Below, piece by piece: positions 37,724 through 47,133 of a stretch of DNA of 64,000 bases (positions are counted from its first letter, which is position 1; each line of letters begins with the position of its first letter). Source of the DNA: Arthrobacter pascens (GTDB lineage Bacteria > Actinomycetota > Actinomycetes > Actinomycetales > Micrococcaceae); assembly GCF_030815585.1 (NCBI RefSeq), contig NZ_JAUSWY010000001.1, positions 186,001 to 250,000 of the forward strand, read 5' to 3'. The position numbers and the translations under genes are program-made. The notes beneath the pieces were generated by a model, which was given only the letters and a program-made list of their open reading frames with translations, searched no databases and had not been told where the DNA came from.

Positions 37724-38923
37724 GTGGAAACCGTCAATCAGCTCCTTGACTCCATCAAGGATGTGGGCCGCGATGCGGTCCGCGGAGGCTATTCCCGGGC
37801 CGTCTACTCGACGGCGGAACTCGACCTGAGGTCCTGGTTCATCGAGCAGGCACGGCAGCGTGGCCTGGACGTCGAGACCGACCGCAACGGCATCATCTGG
37901 GCGTGGTGGGGCAATCCCCAGGACGGCGCCCTGGTGACCGGCAGCCACCTTGACTCCGTTCCCGGCGGCGGGGCCTTTGATGGTCCCCTGGGGGTCGCCT
38001 CCGCGCTGGCCGCCGTCGATCTCCTCAAAGCCCGGAGAATCCAGCCACGCCGCTCCCTGGCCATTACCGCCTTCCCGGAAGAGGAGGGTTCCCGCTTCGG
38101 AGTGGCCTGCCTCGGGTCCCGCCTTCTGACCGGAGCCATCGACGTCGACAAAGCGCGGAACCTGCGCGACGGTGACGGCAATACGTTCGCCGACGTTGCA
38201 CGCGCCAACGGCCTTGATCCCCGCCACATCGGCACCGATCCGGAAGCTATGGCCAGGATCGGCGACTTCGTTGAACTCCACGTGGAACAAGGCATCGGCC
38301 TGGGCGCCCACGGCCCGAGTATCGCCGTCGGCAGTTCCATCCTGGGCCACGGCCGCTGGAAGCTGAGTATCAGCGGCCAGGGAAACCATGCCGGCACCAC
38401 CCTGATGGCCGACCGGGCGGATCCCATGGTGGCCGCGGCCCAGACCATCCTGGCTGTCCGGCAGGCCGCTTCCCGCGAGCCCGATGCACGCGCCACAGTG
38501 GGCCGGATCATTCCTGTACCAGGTGGCACTAACGTCATCGCTTCCCGGGTAGACCTGTGGCTTGACGCCCGTCATCCGGACGACGCCGTCACCGCACGGG
38601 TGGTTGAAGCAATTCACGGCAGGGCACAGAGGGTCGCGGCGGAAGAAGGGTGCACTGTCACCCTGACCGAGGAGTCCTACAGCGGCACGGTCCATTTTGA
38701 TCCAGGCCTGACCCGAAGCATCAGCGCGATGCTGCCGGGAGCGCCCGTGCTGGCCACCGGGGCAGGTCATGACGCCGGTGTGCTGGCCGGGTTTGTGCCG
38801 TCCGCCATGCTGTTCGTCCGGAACCCGAGCGGAATCTCGCACTCGCCGGAGGAGCACGTGACGGATGAGGACGCCGACGCCGGCGCTGCCGCACTCGCGG
38901 ACGTCCTGGCAGGCCTGCTGTGA
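37724..38923 (+). CDS. M20-family amidohydrolase (allantoate/N-carbamoyl-amino-acid hydrolase type)
   Basis: A 399-residue zinc-dependent hydrolase. The metal residues lie in VTGSHLDSVPGGGAFDGPLG, FPEEEGSRFG, ELHVEQGIGLG and GISHSPEEH; the dimer/lid segment GQGNHAGTTLMADRADP is present. I start it at GTG 37724 (GGAGG five bases upstream). The family cleaves N-carbamoyl, N-formyl-like or ureido groups from amino acids. hutF starts on its last bases (GTGA overlap), so a role as N-formylglutamate deformylase replacing HutG is a good inference. Allantoate amidohydrolase is the alternative, since allB is in the window, but 34 kb away. Confidence 0.9.
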   Translation: METVNQLLDSIKDVGRDAVRGGYSRAVYSTAELDLRSWFIEQARQRGLDVETDRNGIIWAWWGNPQDGALVTGSHLDSVPGGGAFDGPLGVASALAAVDLLKARRIQPRRSLAITAFPEEEGSRFGVACLGSRLLTGAIDVDKARNLRDGDGNTFADVARANGLDPRHIGTDPEAMARIGDFVELHVEQGIGLGAHGPSIAVGSSILGHGRWKLSISGQGNHAGTTLMADRADPMVAAAQTILAVRQAASREPDARATVGRIIPVPGGTNVIASRVDLWLDARHPDDAVTARVVEAIHGRAQRVAAEEGCTVTLTEESYSGTVHFDPGLTRSISAMLPGAPVLATGAGHDAGVLAGFVPSAMLFVRNPSGISHSPEEHVTDEDADAGAAALADVLAGLL

Positions 38924-40266
38924 TCCGGTACTGGTGCGAGCAGGCAATGGTCGACGGCGGTAACGCGCCCGCGGTTGCCGAGCGCGTGGAAATCGAGGCC
39001 CAGGACGGGCGGATCGTAGGGATTTCTGCCGGCGTTGAACCCTCGCCGGACGCGCATGTCCTGCCCGGCGTTGTTTTCCCCGCCGCGGCCAACGCCCACT
39101 CGCATGCCTTCCACCGGATCCTGCGCGGCCGCACGCACCACAACCGCGGCGACTTCTGGGTCTGGCGCGAGCACATGTACCGGAGCGCGTCGGAGCTGAC
39201 CCCCGAAGCCTACGAGGAGCTCGCAACAGCGGTCTTTGCGGAGATGGTGGTGGCCGGTTTCAGCAGCGTGGCCGAATTCCACTACGTGCACCATCAGCCC
39301 GGCGGTAAGGCGTACCCGGAACCGCACGCCATGGAGCTTGCCCTGGCCAGGGCTGCTGCTGCCGCCGGCATCCGGCTGACTCTCCTGGACACGCTGTACC
39401 TGGCCGGCGGGATCGACATGCCGCTGAGTCCGGAACAGGCCAGGTTCGGGGACGGTGACGTGCGGGCATGGCTGGACAGGCTGGACTCGCTGCGGGCTGA
39501 AATCGCGCGGAACTTCCCGGCCGGCATGATCAACGTGGGCGCTGCGCTGCACTCCGTCCGCGGCGTTCCTGAGGCGGCCCTGGCAGTGGTGGCTAAGGAG
39601 CTGCCAACGGATCTGCCCCTGCACATCCATCTGAGCGAGCAGCCCGCGGAGAACATAGCGTGCCTGGAAGCGCATGGGCTGACACCCACCGGGCTGCTGG
39701 CCCGGCATGGCCTGCTCAGTCCGCGGCTCTCGGCGGTTCACTGCACGCACCTCACGGACGAGGACATCGCGTTGCTCGGAAATGCGGGGGCAACCGTGGT
39801 CATGTGTCCCACCACCGAAGCGGACCTCGCGGACGGAATCGGACCGGCCAGGGCGCTGGCTGACGCGGGCGCCTCCATCGCGCTGGGGACAGATCAGCAT
39901 GCCGTCATCGATCCCTGGATCGAGATGCGGGCGCTGGAACACGGGGAACGCCTGGGCTCCGGGGAACGCGGCCGGTTCTCTCCCGAGGAGCTGCTCCACG
40001 CGGCCACCGAGGGGGCAGCCCGGTCCATGGCCACGCCAGTGGCACCGGCGGCGTTGCAGGTGGGTGCCGTGTGCGACTTGGTGGCCGTGGCGTCCGATTC
40101 CACACGGACCGCGGGATCGAAGCCGCAGCAACTCCCTTTGAGCGCCACCGCCGCCGACGTCACGTCAGTGGTCATCAACGGAGAGCTGTTGGCGTCCGAC
40201 GGCGTGCACCGCCGCCTGGGAGCGGTGGGGAACCTGCTGACGGCAGCCCTGAAGAATTTTTCCTGA
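38920..40266 (+). CDS. hutF: formimidoylglutamate deiminase
   Basis: A 448-residue amidohydrolase that converts N-formimidoyl-L-glutamate to N-formyl-L-glutamate and ammonia, a late step of histidine breakdown. The metal site appears in FPAAANAHSHAFHRILRGRTH (the HxH motif with the HutF-specific RGRTH), in HIHLSEQ, in VHCTHLTDED and in ALGTDQHAV. It starts at GTG 38920, overlapping the stop of the M20 gene. This fixes the downstream route as the two-step formylglutamate path. HutI, which should act between HutU and HutF, is not in the window. Confidence 0.93.
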   Translation: MIRYWCEQAMVDGGNAPAVAERVEIEAQDGRIVGISAGVEPSPDAHVLPGVVFPAAANAHSHAFHRILRGRTHHNRGDFWVWREHMYRSASELTPEAYEELATAVFAEMVVAGFSSVAEFHYVHHQPGGKAYPEPHAMELALARAAAAAGIRLTLLDTLYLAGGIDMPLSPEQARFGDGDVRAWLDRLDSLRAEIARNFPAGMINVGAALHSVRGVPEAALAVVAKELPTDLPLHIHLSEQPAENIACLEAHGLTPTGLLARHGLLSPRLSAVHCTHLTDEDIALLGNAGATVVMCPTTEADLADGIGPARALADAGASIALGTDQHAVIDPWIEMRALEHGERLGSGERGRFSPEELLHAATEGAARSMATPVAPAALQVGAVCDLVAVASDSTRTAGSKPQQLPLSATAADVTSVVINGELLASDGVHRRLGAVGNLLTAALKNFS

Positions 40267-40336
40267 CAGTCCGTTTCAACTCCGGCTAATCAACACCGGC
40301 CAATCCGGCAAGCGCCGTCGCTGTTCAGGCGATAGT

Positions 40337-40376
40337 TGCGCTGATACCTTGAATGCCCAGCCAACAAGGAGGAGCC
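40337..40376 (+). promoter_or_regulatory. conserved leader of the small acidic gene (copy A)
   Basis: TGCGCTGATACC followed by a 28-base leader ending AAGGAGGAG. The same 12-mer occurs upstream of the paralogue at 58515, at almost the same distance (27 bases) from its start codon. TGATAC could be part of a -10 element. Conservation in both copies suggests a shared promoter or leader. Confidence 0.45.
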
Positions 40377-40568
40377 ATGTCCATCAATTCCCCGGAATCA
40401 ATGCCCGACGAGAACCCACCGGAACCGGCCGCCGCTAACGGGAACAGCAGCGACGGCGGTATCCCGGAGGGTAGAGAGGGCGTGGGGCTGGGTGCCACCA
40501 AGGAGCCGAACACCTTCGAGCCCGAAGAAGACCCCGACGCCTCGGCTGACGAGGAAACAGAGCGGTAA
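40377..40568 (+). CDS. small acidic protein, copy A (63 aa)
   Basis: A 63-residue, very acidic, Pro/Glu/Asp-rich protein without cysteine, signal peptide or membrane segment; probably disordered. The core DGGIPEGREGVGLGAT then EPNTFEPEEDP is shared almost word for word with the gene at 58554-58739. The ATG follows a perfect AAGGAGGAG site, which implies strong translation. I know no function. It is a single gene after hutF (110-base gap). Confidence 0.8.
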   Translation: MSINSPESMPDENPPEPAAANGNSSDGGIPEGREGVGLGATKEPNTFEPEEDPDASADEETER

Positions 40569-40676
40569 TCCTTGCGGGCCGTATTCCCGCGGCTGTGCGT
40601 TACCAGATTTGGCCAGCGTGACCAGACTTTGCGTCAGGCCCTTGCGCTTTGGCTGAGATGCGTGTCACACTCATTC

Positions 40677-40703
40677 TCGATACGCATCGACGATACGCAT
40701 CGA
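40677..40703. promoter_or_regulatory. two tandem LacI operators before the lacI-type gene
   Basis: TCGATACGCATCGA (40677-40690) overlaps by one base with ACGATACGCATCGA (40690-40703). Each is a palindrome of form TCGAT-N4-ATCGA, typical for LacI-family proteins. They lie about 55 bases before the regulator's start, which points to autoregulation. The same site occurs at 41856. Confidence 0.75.
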
Positions 40704-40756
40704 CGACGCCCGGCTTCGGCTGAGGACCGCGACGGCCACATGACGAAAGGGAGCCA

Positions 40757-41794
40757 GTGCCAACCAGCAAGGATGTGGCCGCCGCGGCCGGCGTCTCCCA
40801 GAGCACGGTTTCCTACGTCATGAGCGGCAAGCGGCCCATTTCGGAGAAGACGCGCCTGCGGGTGGAAGCTGCAATCGAGCAGCTGACGTACCAGCCGAAT
40901 GCTGGAGCCCGTGCCCTCGCCAGCCGCAAATCCCAGGTCATCGGACTGGTTCTCCCCATTACCCCCGAAGCACATTTGGGGTCCCTGATGGAATTCATCG
41001 CCGTCATCGCAGCCACGGCCCGGCGGCACGATCACGACATCCTGCTGGTTACGGACGAGGAAGGCAGCCAGGGCCTGGAGCGCGTGGTGGGGCAGCAGCT
41101 GTGTGACGGTTTGATCCTGATGCAGGTTGAAGCGGAGGACGAGCGGATTCCGGTGGTCCGGAAGCTGCGCGTTCCCGCGGTCTTCATCGGGATCCCGGAC
41201 GACTCCGCCGGCCTGAACTGCATCGATGCGGACTTTGCCCGGGCCGGTGAACTGTGCGTCGAAGAGATGGCAGCTGCCGCCCACACCAGCGGAGTCATCA
41301 TCGGCTGGCGCCCCCGGCTGGTCGGGAGCAGGCTGAACTACGTCGGCAGGTTCCTGGGCGGGGCCGATGCCGCCGCACAAAGGTTGGGCGTGTCACTGAG
41401 CCATGTTCCCGCGACCTCGGACCGCGGAAGTATTGAAGCCGCGGTGGACGCCTGCATTGCGGGGATGGAGGGGAAGCCAGCCTTCGTTTCCCCTGATATG
41501 ACCGTTTTGGAACTCCTTCCCCGTATCCTCCGCGAGCGCGGCCTGGAGCCTGGCAAAGATGCGTCCGTCATCGGGATGGGCCCAGCTCCCCAGGCATTGA
41601 TCGAGCTTCAGGAATCCACCGTCCTGGATCTCCAGCCGAGGCTGGTTTCGCAGCGCGCCGTGGAGATCCTTTTCAGCCTGATGCAGGCAGACAACCCAGA
41701 CCCGGGGGGACTGCTCGAGCTCATTCCACCGCTGGTGACCCACCGACACGGCACCGCGGAGCCTCCCGTTCCCGTACCTCAGTCCACCCGCTAG
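40757..41794 (+). CDS. LacI-family transcriptional regulator
   Basis: A 345-residue repressor. The N-terminal HTH is SKDVAAAAGVSQSTVSYVMSG with the hinge helix ARALASRKSQVIGLVLP; a periplasmic-binding-like effector domain follows. The start is GTG 40757 with GGGAG close upstream. It precedes a sugar ABC operon. Its likely operator TCGATACGCATCGA occurs twice upstream of it and once upstream of the binding-protein gene, so it should repress itself and the operon until a sugar binds. Confidence 0.95.
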   Translation: MPTSKDVAAAAGVSQSTVSYVMSGKRPISEKTRLRVEAAIEQLTYQPNAGARALASRKSQVIGLVLPITPEAHLGSLMEFIAVIAATARRHDHDILLVTDEEGSQGLERVVGQQLCDGLILMQVEAEDERIPVVRKLRVPAVFIGIPDDSAGLNCIDADFARAGELCVEEMAAAAHTSGVIIGWRPRLVGSRLNYVGRFLGGADAAAQRLGVSLSHVPATSDRGSIEAAVDACIAGMEGKPAFVSPDMTVLELLPRILRERGLEPGKDASVIGMGPAPQALIELQESTVLDLQPRLVSQRAVEILFSLMQADNPDPGGLLELIPPLVTHRHGTAEPPVPVPQSTR

Positions 41795-41855
41795 CAGTCC
41801 TTCCGGCTCTCCCGGCCCACCCCCCACCTGGAGTGTCACCTGAAAATACGGTTCG

Positions 41856-41869
41856 TCGATACGCATCGA
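41856..41869. promoter_or_regulatory. LacI operator before the sugar ABC operon
   Basis: TCGATACGCATCGA, identical to the site at 40677. It is followed by a further half-like element (AATCGAT). It lies 77 bases before the binding-protein start codon and supports control of the operon by the adjacent LacI-family protein. Confidence 0.75.
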
Positions 41870-41946
41870 TGAATCGATAAGTCCATACCAACCCAACCGA
41901 AAGACCGGGCGGCGACGCCCCGGTTCCCAGTACAAAGGACCTGATA

Positions 41947-43179
41947 ATGAAGTCAGCTTTCACAAAAACCAAGGCCGCCGCCGTCACCGTTACAGCGATC
42001 GCGGCGCTTCCGCTGATCCTCTCCGGCTGCGGGGCCAGCAGTCCCGCGGCAAGCGGGCCGGTTTCCGAACTCACGGTGGTGGACTACTACAACAATGAGC
42101 CCGACAAGACCGTCATCGGTGACACACTGGTTGCCTGCGGAACCGAGTCCGGTGTCACCATCAAACGGGAAACGGTGCCCGGCAAATCCCTCATTGCCAA
42201 AGTCCTGCAGCAGGCATCCTCCAAGACCCTGCCGGACGTCCTCATGCTGGACAACCCCGACCTCCAGCAGATTGCCTCCAGCGGAGCCCTGGCGCCACTG
42301 AGCGACTTCAAGATCAGTACGGACAATTATCCGCAGGGCATCCTGAGCGCCGGCACGTACAAGGACAAGGTGTACGGACTGGCGCCTACGGTGAACACCA
42401 TCGCGCTCTTCTACAACAAGGACCTGCTCGACCAGGCCGGAGTGACCCCGCCCAAGACCTGGGATGAACTCAAGGCGGCAGCAGCGAAACTGACCTCCGG
42501 CGGCCAGTACGGACTGGCCTTCGACGCCAACGCCACCTATGAGGGAACCTGGCAGTTCCTGCCGTTTATGTGGTCCAACGGCGGCGATGAGAAGAACATT
42601 GCCACCCCGGAAACGGCCGAGGCGCTGGAACTCTGGACGGACCTCGTCAAGAGCGGATCGGTGTCCTCCTCCGCGCTGAACTGGACCCAGGCCGACGTCA
42701 ACGATCAGTTCATAGCGGGCAAGGCCGCCATGATGGTCAACGGTCCCTGGCAGATTCCGGTGCTGGACAAGCAAAGTGCCCTCCACTACGGCGTGGTGAA
42801 CATCCCGGTCAAGGATTCAACCAAGACGGCCGTCGGTCCGCTGGGCGGAGAGGTCTGGACCGTGCCGCAGACAGGCAACAAGGCCAAGCAGGCAAAGGCC
42901 GCGGAAATCGTCGGCTGCATGAACAGCGACAAGAACCAGTTGGCCATGGCGAAGGCCCGCAACACCATTCCATCCAAGTCCACCCTTGCGGCGCAGTTCG
43001 CCGCCGAGAACCCCAAGCTCGCCTCGTTCACCGAGCTGGTCAAGACCGCCCGTGCCCGCACCGGGCAGCTCGGCGAGGACTGGCCCGCCCAGGCAACCAA
43101 GATCTACACCGCGATCCAGAACGCGCTGACGGACAAGGCCAACGCCACGGATGCCCTCAAACAGGCGCAGGAAGGCTAG
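41947..43179 (+). CDS. sugar ABC transporter substrate-binding lipoprotein
   Basis: A 410-residue family-1 (MalE-like) binding protein. The signal peptide ends in lipobox LSGC with Cys28 as lipid anchor. Typical segments are LPDVLMLDNPDLQQIASSGA, YGLAPTVNTIALFYNKDLLD and FIAGKAAMMVNGPWQIP. Substrate is probably an oligosaccharide or disaccharide. It is the first structural gene of the LacI-regulated operon, followed 12 bases later by the first permease. Confidence 0.93.
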   Translation: MKSAFTKTKAAAVTVTAIAALPLILSGCGASSPAASGPVSELTVVDYYNNEPDKTVIGDTLVACGTESGVTIKRETVPGKSLIAKVLQQASSKTLPDVLMLDNPDLQQIASSGALAPLSDFKISTDNYPQGILSAGTYKDKVYGLAPTVNTIALFYNKDLLDQAGVTPPKTWDELKAAAAKLTSGGQYGLAFDANATYEGTWQFLPFMWSNGGDEKNIATPETAEALELWTDLVKSGSVSSSALNWTQADVNDQFIAGKAAMMVNGPWQIPVLDKQSALHYGVVNIPVKDSTKTAVGPLGGEVWTVPQTGNKAKQAKAAEIVGCMNSDKNQLAMAKARNTIPSKSTLAAQFAAENPKLASFTELVKTARARTGQLGEDWPAQATKIYTAIQNALTDKANATDALKQAQEG

Positions 43180-43191
43180 GGATCGGTCCCG

Positions 43192-44154
43192 ATGTCAGCA
43201 GCAGTCCAATCGAGGCTTCACCTCACGGTGCCGGAAACACAGAACGACGCCGGTCCCCGCCGCCCGGGCTACCGGCGACGGGAGCGCATCTACCAGTGGC
43301 TTTTCCTTGCCCCGGCTGTGGCCTATCTCGTGCTTTTCTTCGGCTACCCGGTGGTGAAGAACGTCCTGATGAGCTTCCAGGACTACAGCACCGGCACTTT
43401 CTACACGGGGGAAGCCCCCTGGGTGGGCTTTGCCAACTACGTGACCGTCCTGTCGTCGTCGTTGTTCTCCACCTCGCTGATCAACACCGCCCTCTTCACG
43501 GCCGGCTCGATTGCCGGGCAGTTCGTGCTGGGCCTGGCACTGGCGGTTTTCTTCAAGCGCAAGTTCCCGCTCAACGGGATGCTGCGCTCCCTCCTGCTCC
43601 TGCCGTGGCTGCTGCCGCTCATCGTGTCCAGCGCCGTGTGGCGCTGGATTCTGGACAAGGACAGCGGGGCACTGAACAACTTCCTGGAGAGCGCCGGGAT
43701 CATCAGCACCGGGATCCCGTGGCTGACCAGCACGTCACTGGCCCTGGCCGCCGTCGTCGGGGTCAACATCTGGATCGGCATCCCGTTTAACGTCACGGTC
43801 CTGTACGGCGGTCTGCAGGACATCCCCGACGAACTGTATGAGGCGGCGTCGCTGGATGGTGCCACTGGGTGGAAGGCGTTCCGCCACGTTACCTGGCCCA
43901 TGCTCCGGCCCGTGGTCAGCGTGGTCCTGGTGCTGGGAGTGGTCTACACCCTGAAGGTCCTGGACATCATCCTGGGCCTGACCAACGGCGGTCCGGCCAA
44001 CTCCACCCAGACCATCGCCACGCAGTCGTACGCCCTGTCGTTCCAGGACTTCAAGTTCGGCGAGGGCGCGGCGATGGGCAACATCCTGGTGTTGATATCG
44101 CTGGTGTTCGCAGTTCTCTATCTCCGCGTCAACCGACGCGCAGTTGACGAGTGA
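43192..44154 (+). CDS. sugar ABC transporter permease (MalF type)
   Basis: A 320-residue permease with six predicted helices (FLAPAVAYLVLFFGYPVV at the start) and the EAA loop DELYEAASLDGATGWKAFRH that docks to the ATPase. An N-terminal cytoplasmic extension of about 30 residues is present. It pairs with the MalG-type permease that follows immediately. Its stop overlaps a GTG of the next gene. Confidence 0.93.
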   Translation: MSAAVQSRLHLTVPETQNDAGPRRPGYRRRERIYQWLFLAPAVAYLVLFFGYPVVKNVLMSFQDYSTGTFYTGEAPWVGFANYVTVLSSSLFSTSLINTALFTAGSIAGQFVLGLALAVFFKRKFPLNGMLRSLLLLPWLLPLIVSSAVWRWILDKDSGALNNFLESAGIISTGIPWLTSTSLALAAVVGVNIWIGIPFNVTVLYGGLQDIPDELYEAASLDGATGWKAFRHVTWPMLRPVVSVVLVLGVVYTLKVLDIILGLTNGGPANSTQTIATQSYALSFQDFKFGEGAAMGNILVLISLVFAVLYLRVNRRAVDE

Positions 44155-44162
44155 GGATCTCC

Positions 44163-45041
44163 ATGACCACCAACACGCAGCTGAACAGCGCGGGTACCGA
44201 ACGTCCCGTGGGGAGCAGGTCCGGTCCGGCTGCCGCCCGCTACAGGCAGGGAGGAACCACAGCCCTGGCGATAGTCTTCCTTTCGATCATGCTTTTCCCC
44301 GTCTATTGGATGATCAACGCTTCCCTGCAGCCCAACGGAACCACGCTGCAGACCTCGTGGCTGCCCTTGGCGCCGGACTTCAGCGGCTACGCCACAGCAA
44401 TCAGCCAGCAGGGCCGGAACCTCGGAACCAGCCTGATGGTGGCCCTGGGCAGCGTGGTGTTCAGCCTGGCCATCGCGGCGCCCGCGGCCTACGCCCTGGC
44501 CTATTTCAAGGTCCGCGGCGCGGGCGTTGTGCTCTTCGCCATCCTGATCAGCCAGATGATCCCCGGCATCGTGGTGGCAAACGCGCTGTACACGGCGTAC
44601 AACGACCTTGGGCTGCTGAATTCCATTCCCGGGCTCATCCTGGCGGATTCCTCGCACGGCATCCCGTTCGCCATCCTCATCATCAGGGCCTTCATGAACA
44701 ACATGCCCGCGTCCGTCATCGAGGCCGCCAAAGTGGACGGTGCGGGGCATCTCAGGGCCTTCTGGTCGATCGTCCTGCCCCTGAGCCGGAACGCGCTCAT
44801 CACCGCCGGGCTGTTCACGTTCCTCTTCACCTGGAGCGACTTCCTCTTCGCGCTCACCCTGACCACCACCGACGACGTCCGTCCCGTCACGCTGGGCATC
44901 TACCAGTACATCGGGGCGTACGTGAACGACTGGAGCTCCGTCATGGCGACAGCGGTTTTGGCCTCCATCCCCGCCATCGTCCTGCTCATCGTTGCGCAGA
45001 AGTACGTGGCTGCCGGCACCGCCGGCGGCGCGGTCAAGTGA
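44163..45041 (+). CDS. sugar ABC transporter permease (MalG type)
   Basis: A 292-residue permease with six helices; the first is [20 protein letters not shown]. The EAA loop is [19 protein letters not shown] place the start at ATG 44163, with AGGA six bases upstream; GTG 44151 in frame is the alternative. No ATPase gene is in the operon, so the transporter must share an MsiK/UgpC-like ATPase encoded elsewhere, as is common in actinobacteria. Confidence 0.93.
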   Translation: MTTNTQLNSAGTERPVGSRSGPAAARYRQGGTTALAIVFLSIMLFPVYWMINASLQPNGTTLQTSWLPLAPDFSGYATAISQQGRNLGTSLMVALGSVVFSLAIAAPAAYALAYFKVRGAGVVLFAILISQMIPGIVVANALYTAYNDLGLLNSIPGLILADSSHGIPFAILIIRAFMNNMPASVIEAAKVDGAGHLRAFWSIVLPLSRNALITAGLFTFLFTWSDFLFALTLTTTDDVRPVTLGIYQYIGAYVNDWSSVMATAVLASIPAIVLLIVAQKYVAAGTAGGAVK

Positions 45042-45099
45042 CGCAGACGAGCCCTCAATCCAACGCACCACGCACTGCCAGAACCACAAGGAGAATGCA

Positions 45100-45894
45100 A
45101 TGAGTAACACCGCCCCGATCAGGGTCACCGTCTGGAGCGAAAACCGGCACGAGCAGGAACACGAGCACGTGGCCAAGCTCTACCCCCAGGGAATGCACGG
45201 CGCCGTCAAGGAGGGCATCGAGGAAAACCTGGGTGCCGCCGTCGACGTCCACACCGCCACGCTGGACGAACCCGAGCACGGCCTCACCGAGGAAGTCCTG
45301 GCCAACACGGACGTCCTCACGTGGTGGGGCCATATGGCCCACGGCGACGTCGACGACGAAATCGTCGAACGCGTCCACCGCCACGTGCTCGCCGGCATGG
45401 GCCTGATCGTGCTCCATTCCGGCCACTGGTCCAAGATCTTCACCAAGCTCATGGGCACCACGTGCACCCTGCGCTGGCGCAGCGAGCAGGACCGGGAACT
45501 CGTGTGGACGGTGGATCCCACCCACCCCATCGCCAAGGGCGTGCCACATCCCATCATCATCGACGAGCAGGAAATGTACGGCGAATTCTTCGACATCCCC
45601 ACCCCGGAGGAACTGGTCTTCATCAGCTCGTTCAGCGGCGGCGAGGTCTTCCGTTCCGGCTGCACCTTCCGCCGCGGCCACGGCAAGATCTTCTACTTCA
45701 GCCCCGGAGACCAGGACTACCCCGTGTACCACCACAAGGACATCCGACGGGTGATCTCCAACGCCGTCCAGTGGGCCGTCACGGACCGGCCCCGGCGCGA
45801 GCTCCCGGAGCTGCTGCGGTACGACACCAACGAGTTTTACAAGGGCGCCGGATACCAGGGCGCCACCGCGATCTACGAGGAAAACAACGCATGA
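45100..45894 (+). CDS. ThuA-like (trehalose-utilisation) protein
   Basis: A 264-residue protein of the ThuA family, a class-I-amidotransferase-like fold. Typical segments are [47 protein letters not shown] and [20 protein letters not shown]. In rhizobia ThuA acts with ThuB on 3-keto forms of trehalose, sucrose or related disaccharides. The ATG follows AAGGAGAATGCA. It lies in the operon after the permeases and overlaps the oxidoreductase by four bases, a close copy of the thuEFG(K)AB order. Confidence 0.92.
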   Translation: MSNTAPIRVTVWSENRHEQEHEHVAKLYPQGMHGAVKEGIEENLGAAVDVHTATLDEPEHGLTEEVLANTDVLTWWGHMAHGDVDDEIVERVHRHVLAGMGLIVLHSGHWSKIFTKLMGTTCTLRWRSEQDRELVWTVDPTHPIAKGVPHPIIIDEQEMYGEFFDIPTPEELVFISSFSGGEVFRSGCTFRRGHGKIFYFSPGDQDYPVYHHKDIRRVISNAVQWAVTDRPRRELPELLRYDTNEFYKGAGYQGATAIYEENNA

Positions 45895-47093
45895 GACGGC
45901 TTTTCACAACAATCGACGACGACGGCACACCCCTGAAAGTGGTGGTGGTGGGCGCCGGGGCCATGGGGCGCGCCTGGCTGGGGGCCGTGGAGGCCTCGCC
46001 GTTGGTGGAGCTCCGCGGCATTGTGGACCTTGACCTGGACGCCGCGCGCGCGAGTGCCGCTGCGATCGGCAAACCGGAGCTCCCCGTAGGGACCGGGACA
46101 GCGCGCCTGGCTTTCGACGTCGGCGCCCAGGCGGTCATCAACGTCACCGTTCCCGCCGCCCACCACCCGGTGTCCACCGAGGCGCTCTTCGCCGGGCTGC
46201 CCGTGCTGGGCGAAAAGCCCGTGGCTTCCACGGTTGCCCAAGGCCTGAGCCTGGCCGCCGCCGCCGAGGTCACCGGCCAGCTGTTCATGGTCAGCCAATC
46301 CCGCCGGTACAACGTCAACCTGTTCGCAGCCAAGGCGCTCGCCGGCGGGCTGGGGCGGCTGGGAATCCTGTCCGCCGACTTCTTCAAGGCACCGCACTTC
46401 GGCGGCTTCCGGGACCAGATGGACCACCCGCTGCTGCTGGACATGGCCATCCACCAGTTCGACATGGCGCGGTTCCTCCTGGACGCTGATCCCGTGTCCG
46501 TCTTCTGCGAGGAATACAACCCCGCGTGGAGCTGGTACCGCGGAGATGCGGCAGCCGTCGCTTCCTTCGAGATGTCCGGTGGCCAGCGCTTTGTGTTCAA
46601 CGGAAGCTGGTGCAGCCCCGGCCAGGAAACCTCATGGAACGCTGCATGGCGGCTCGGCGGCGAGCACGGGACGGTGCTGTGGGACGGGGACAATCCGCCG
46701 ACGGCGAGCCTTGCTTCTGCGGACATCGGGGCAGCGGGGAACACCGCCGTCGAGGAGGACCAGGCTGTCGTGGAGGACCCGGGTACTGAAGTGCACGGCT
46801 CCCTGCGCGAGTTCGTTATGGCGCTCCGGACAGGGACCCCACCCATGGGCCAGGTACACGACAACATCCTCAGCCTGGCCATGGTGGAGGCCGCCATCGA
46901 AAGCGCCGCCACGGGCCGGCGTGTGCGGATCGACGCGCTGCTGGAACGCTCGTACGCAACGGCGGTCCTGGACGAGGCGCGGCCTGACGTCGCCGCGGTT
47001 CTGCAGTCCTGGTCCACGGAGGGCGCCTTCTCCGGCGCTGGAATCCTCGGTGGGGCGGATGGCGTGGGCGCGGCACGGCCCCTCGGGGTCTAG
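45891..47093 (+). CDS. Gfo/Idh/MocA-family oxidoreductase (ThuB-like position)
   Basis: A 400-residue NAD(P)-dependent sugar oxidoreductase. The Rossmann motif [18 protein letters not shown] starts near residue 16. The EKP motif is in LGEKPVAST, and the catalytic His/Asp segment is [14 protein letters not shown]. It probably oxidises a hydroxyl of the imported sugar to a keto group for ThuA to process. It starts at ATG 45891 inside the ThuA stop. It is the last gene of the LacI-regulated operon. Confidence 0.92.
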   Translation: MRRLFTTIDDDGTPLKVVVVGAGAMGRAWLGAVEASPLVELRGIVDLDLDAARASAAAIGKPELPVGTGTARLAFDVGAQAVINVTVPAAHHPVSTEALFAGLPVLGEKPVASTVAQGLSLAAAAEVTGQLFMVSQSRRYNVNLFAAKALAGGLGRLGILSADFFKAPHFGGFRDQMDHPLLLDMAIHQFDMARFLLDADPVSVFCEEYNPAWSWYRGDAAAVASFEMSGGQRFVFNGSWCSPGQETSWNAAWRLGGEHGTVLWDGDNPPTASLASADIGAAGNTAVEEDQAVVEDPGTEVHGSLREFVMALRTGTPPMGQVHDNILSLAMVEAAIESAATGRRVRIDALLERSYATAVLDEARPDVAAVLQSWSTEGAFSGAGILGGADGVGAARPLGV

Positions 47094-47133
47094 CCCAGGT
47101 CACCGGCATCTTCCCGAAGACTTCTGGACCGAA

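Noticed and set aside
37688..40131. Long minus-strand frames opposite the M20 and hutF genes
   Set aside because: They lie fully antisense to two clear enzymes, with no motifs and no ribosome site.
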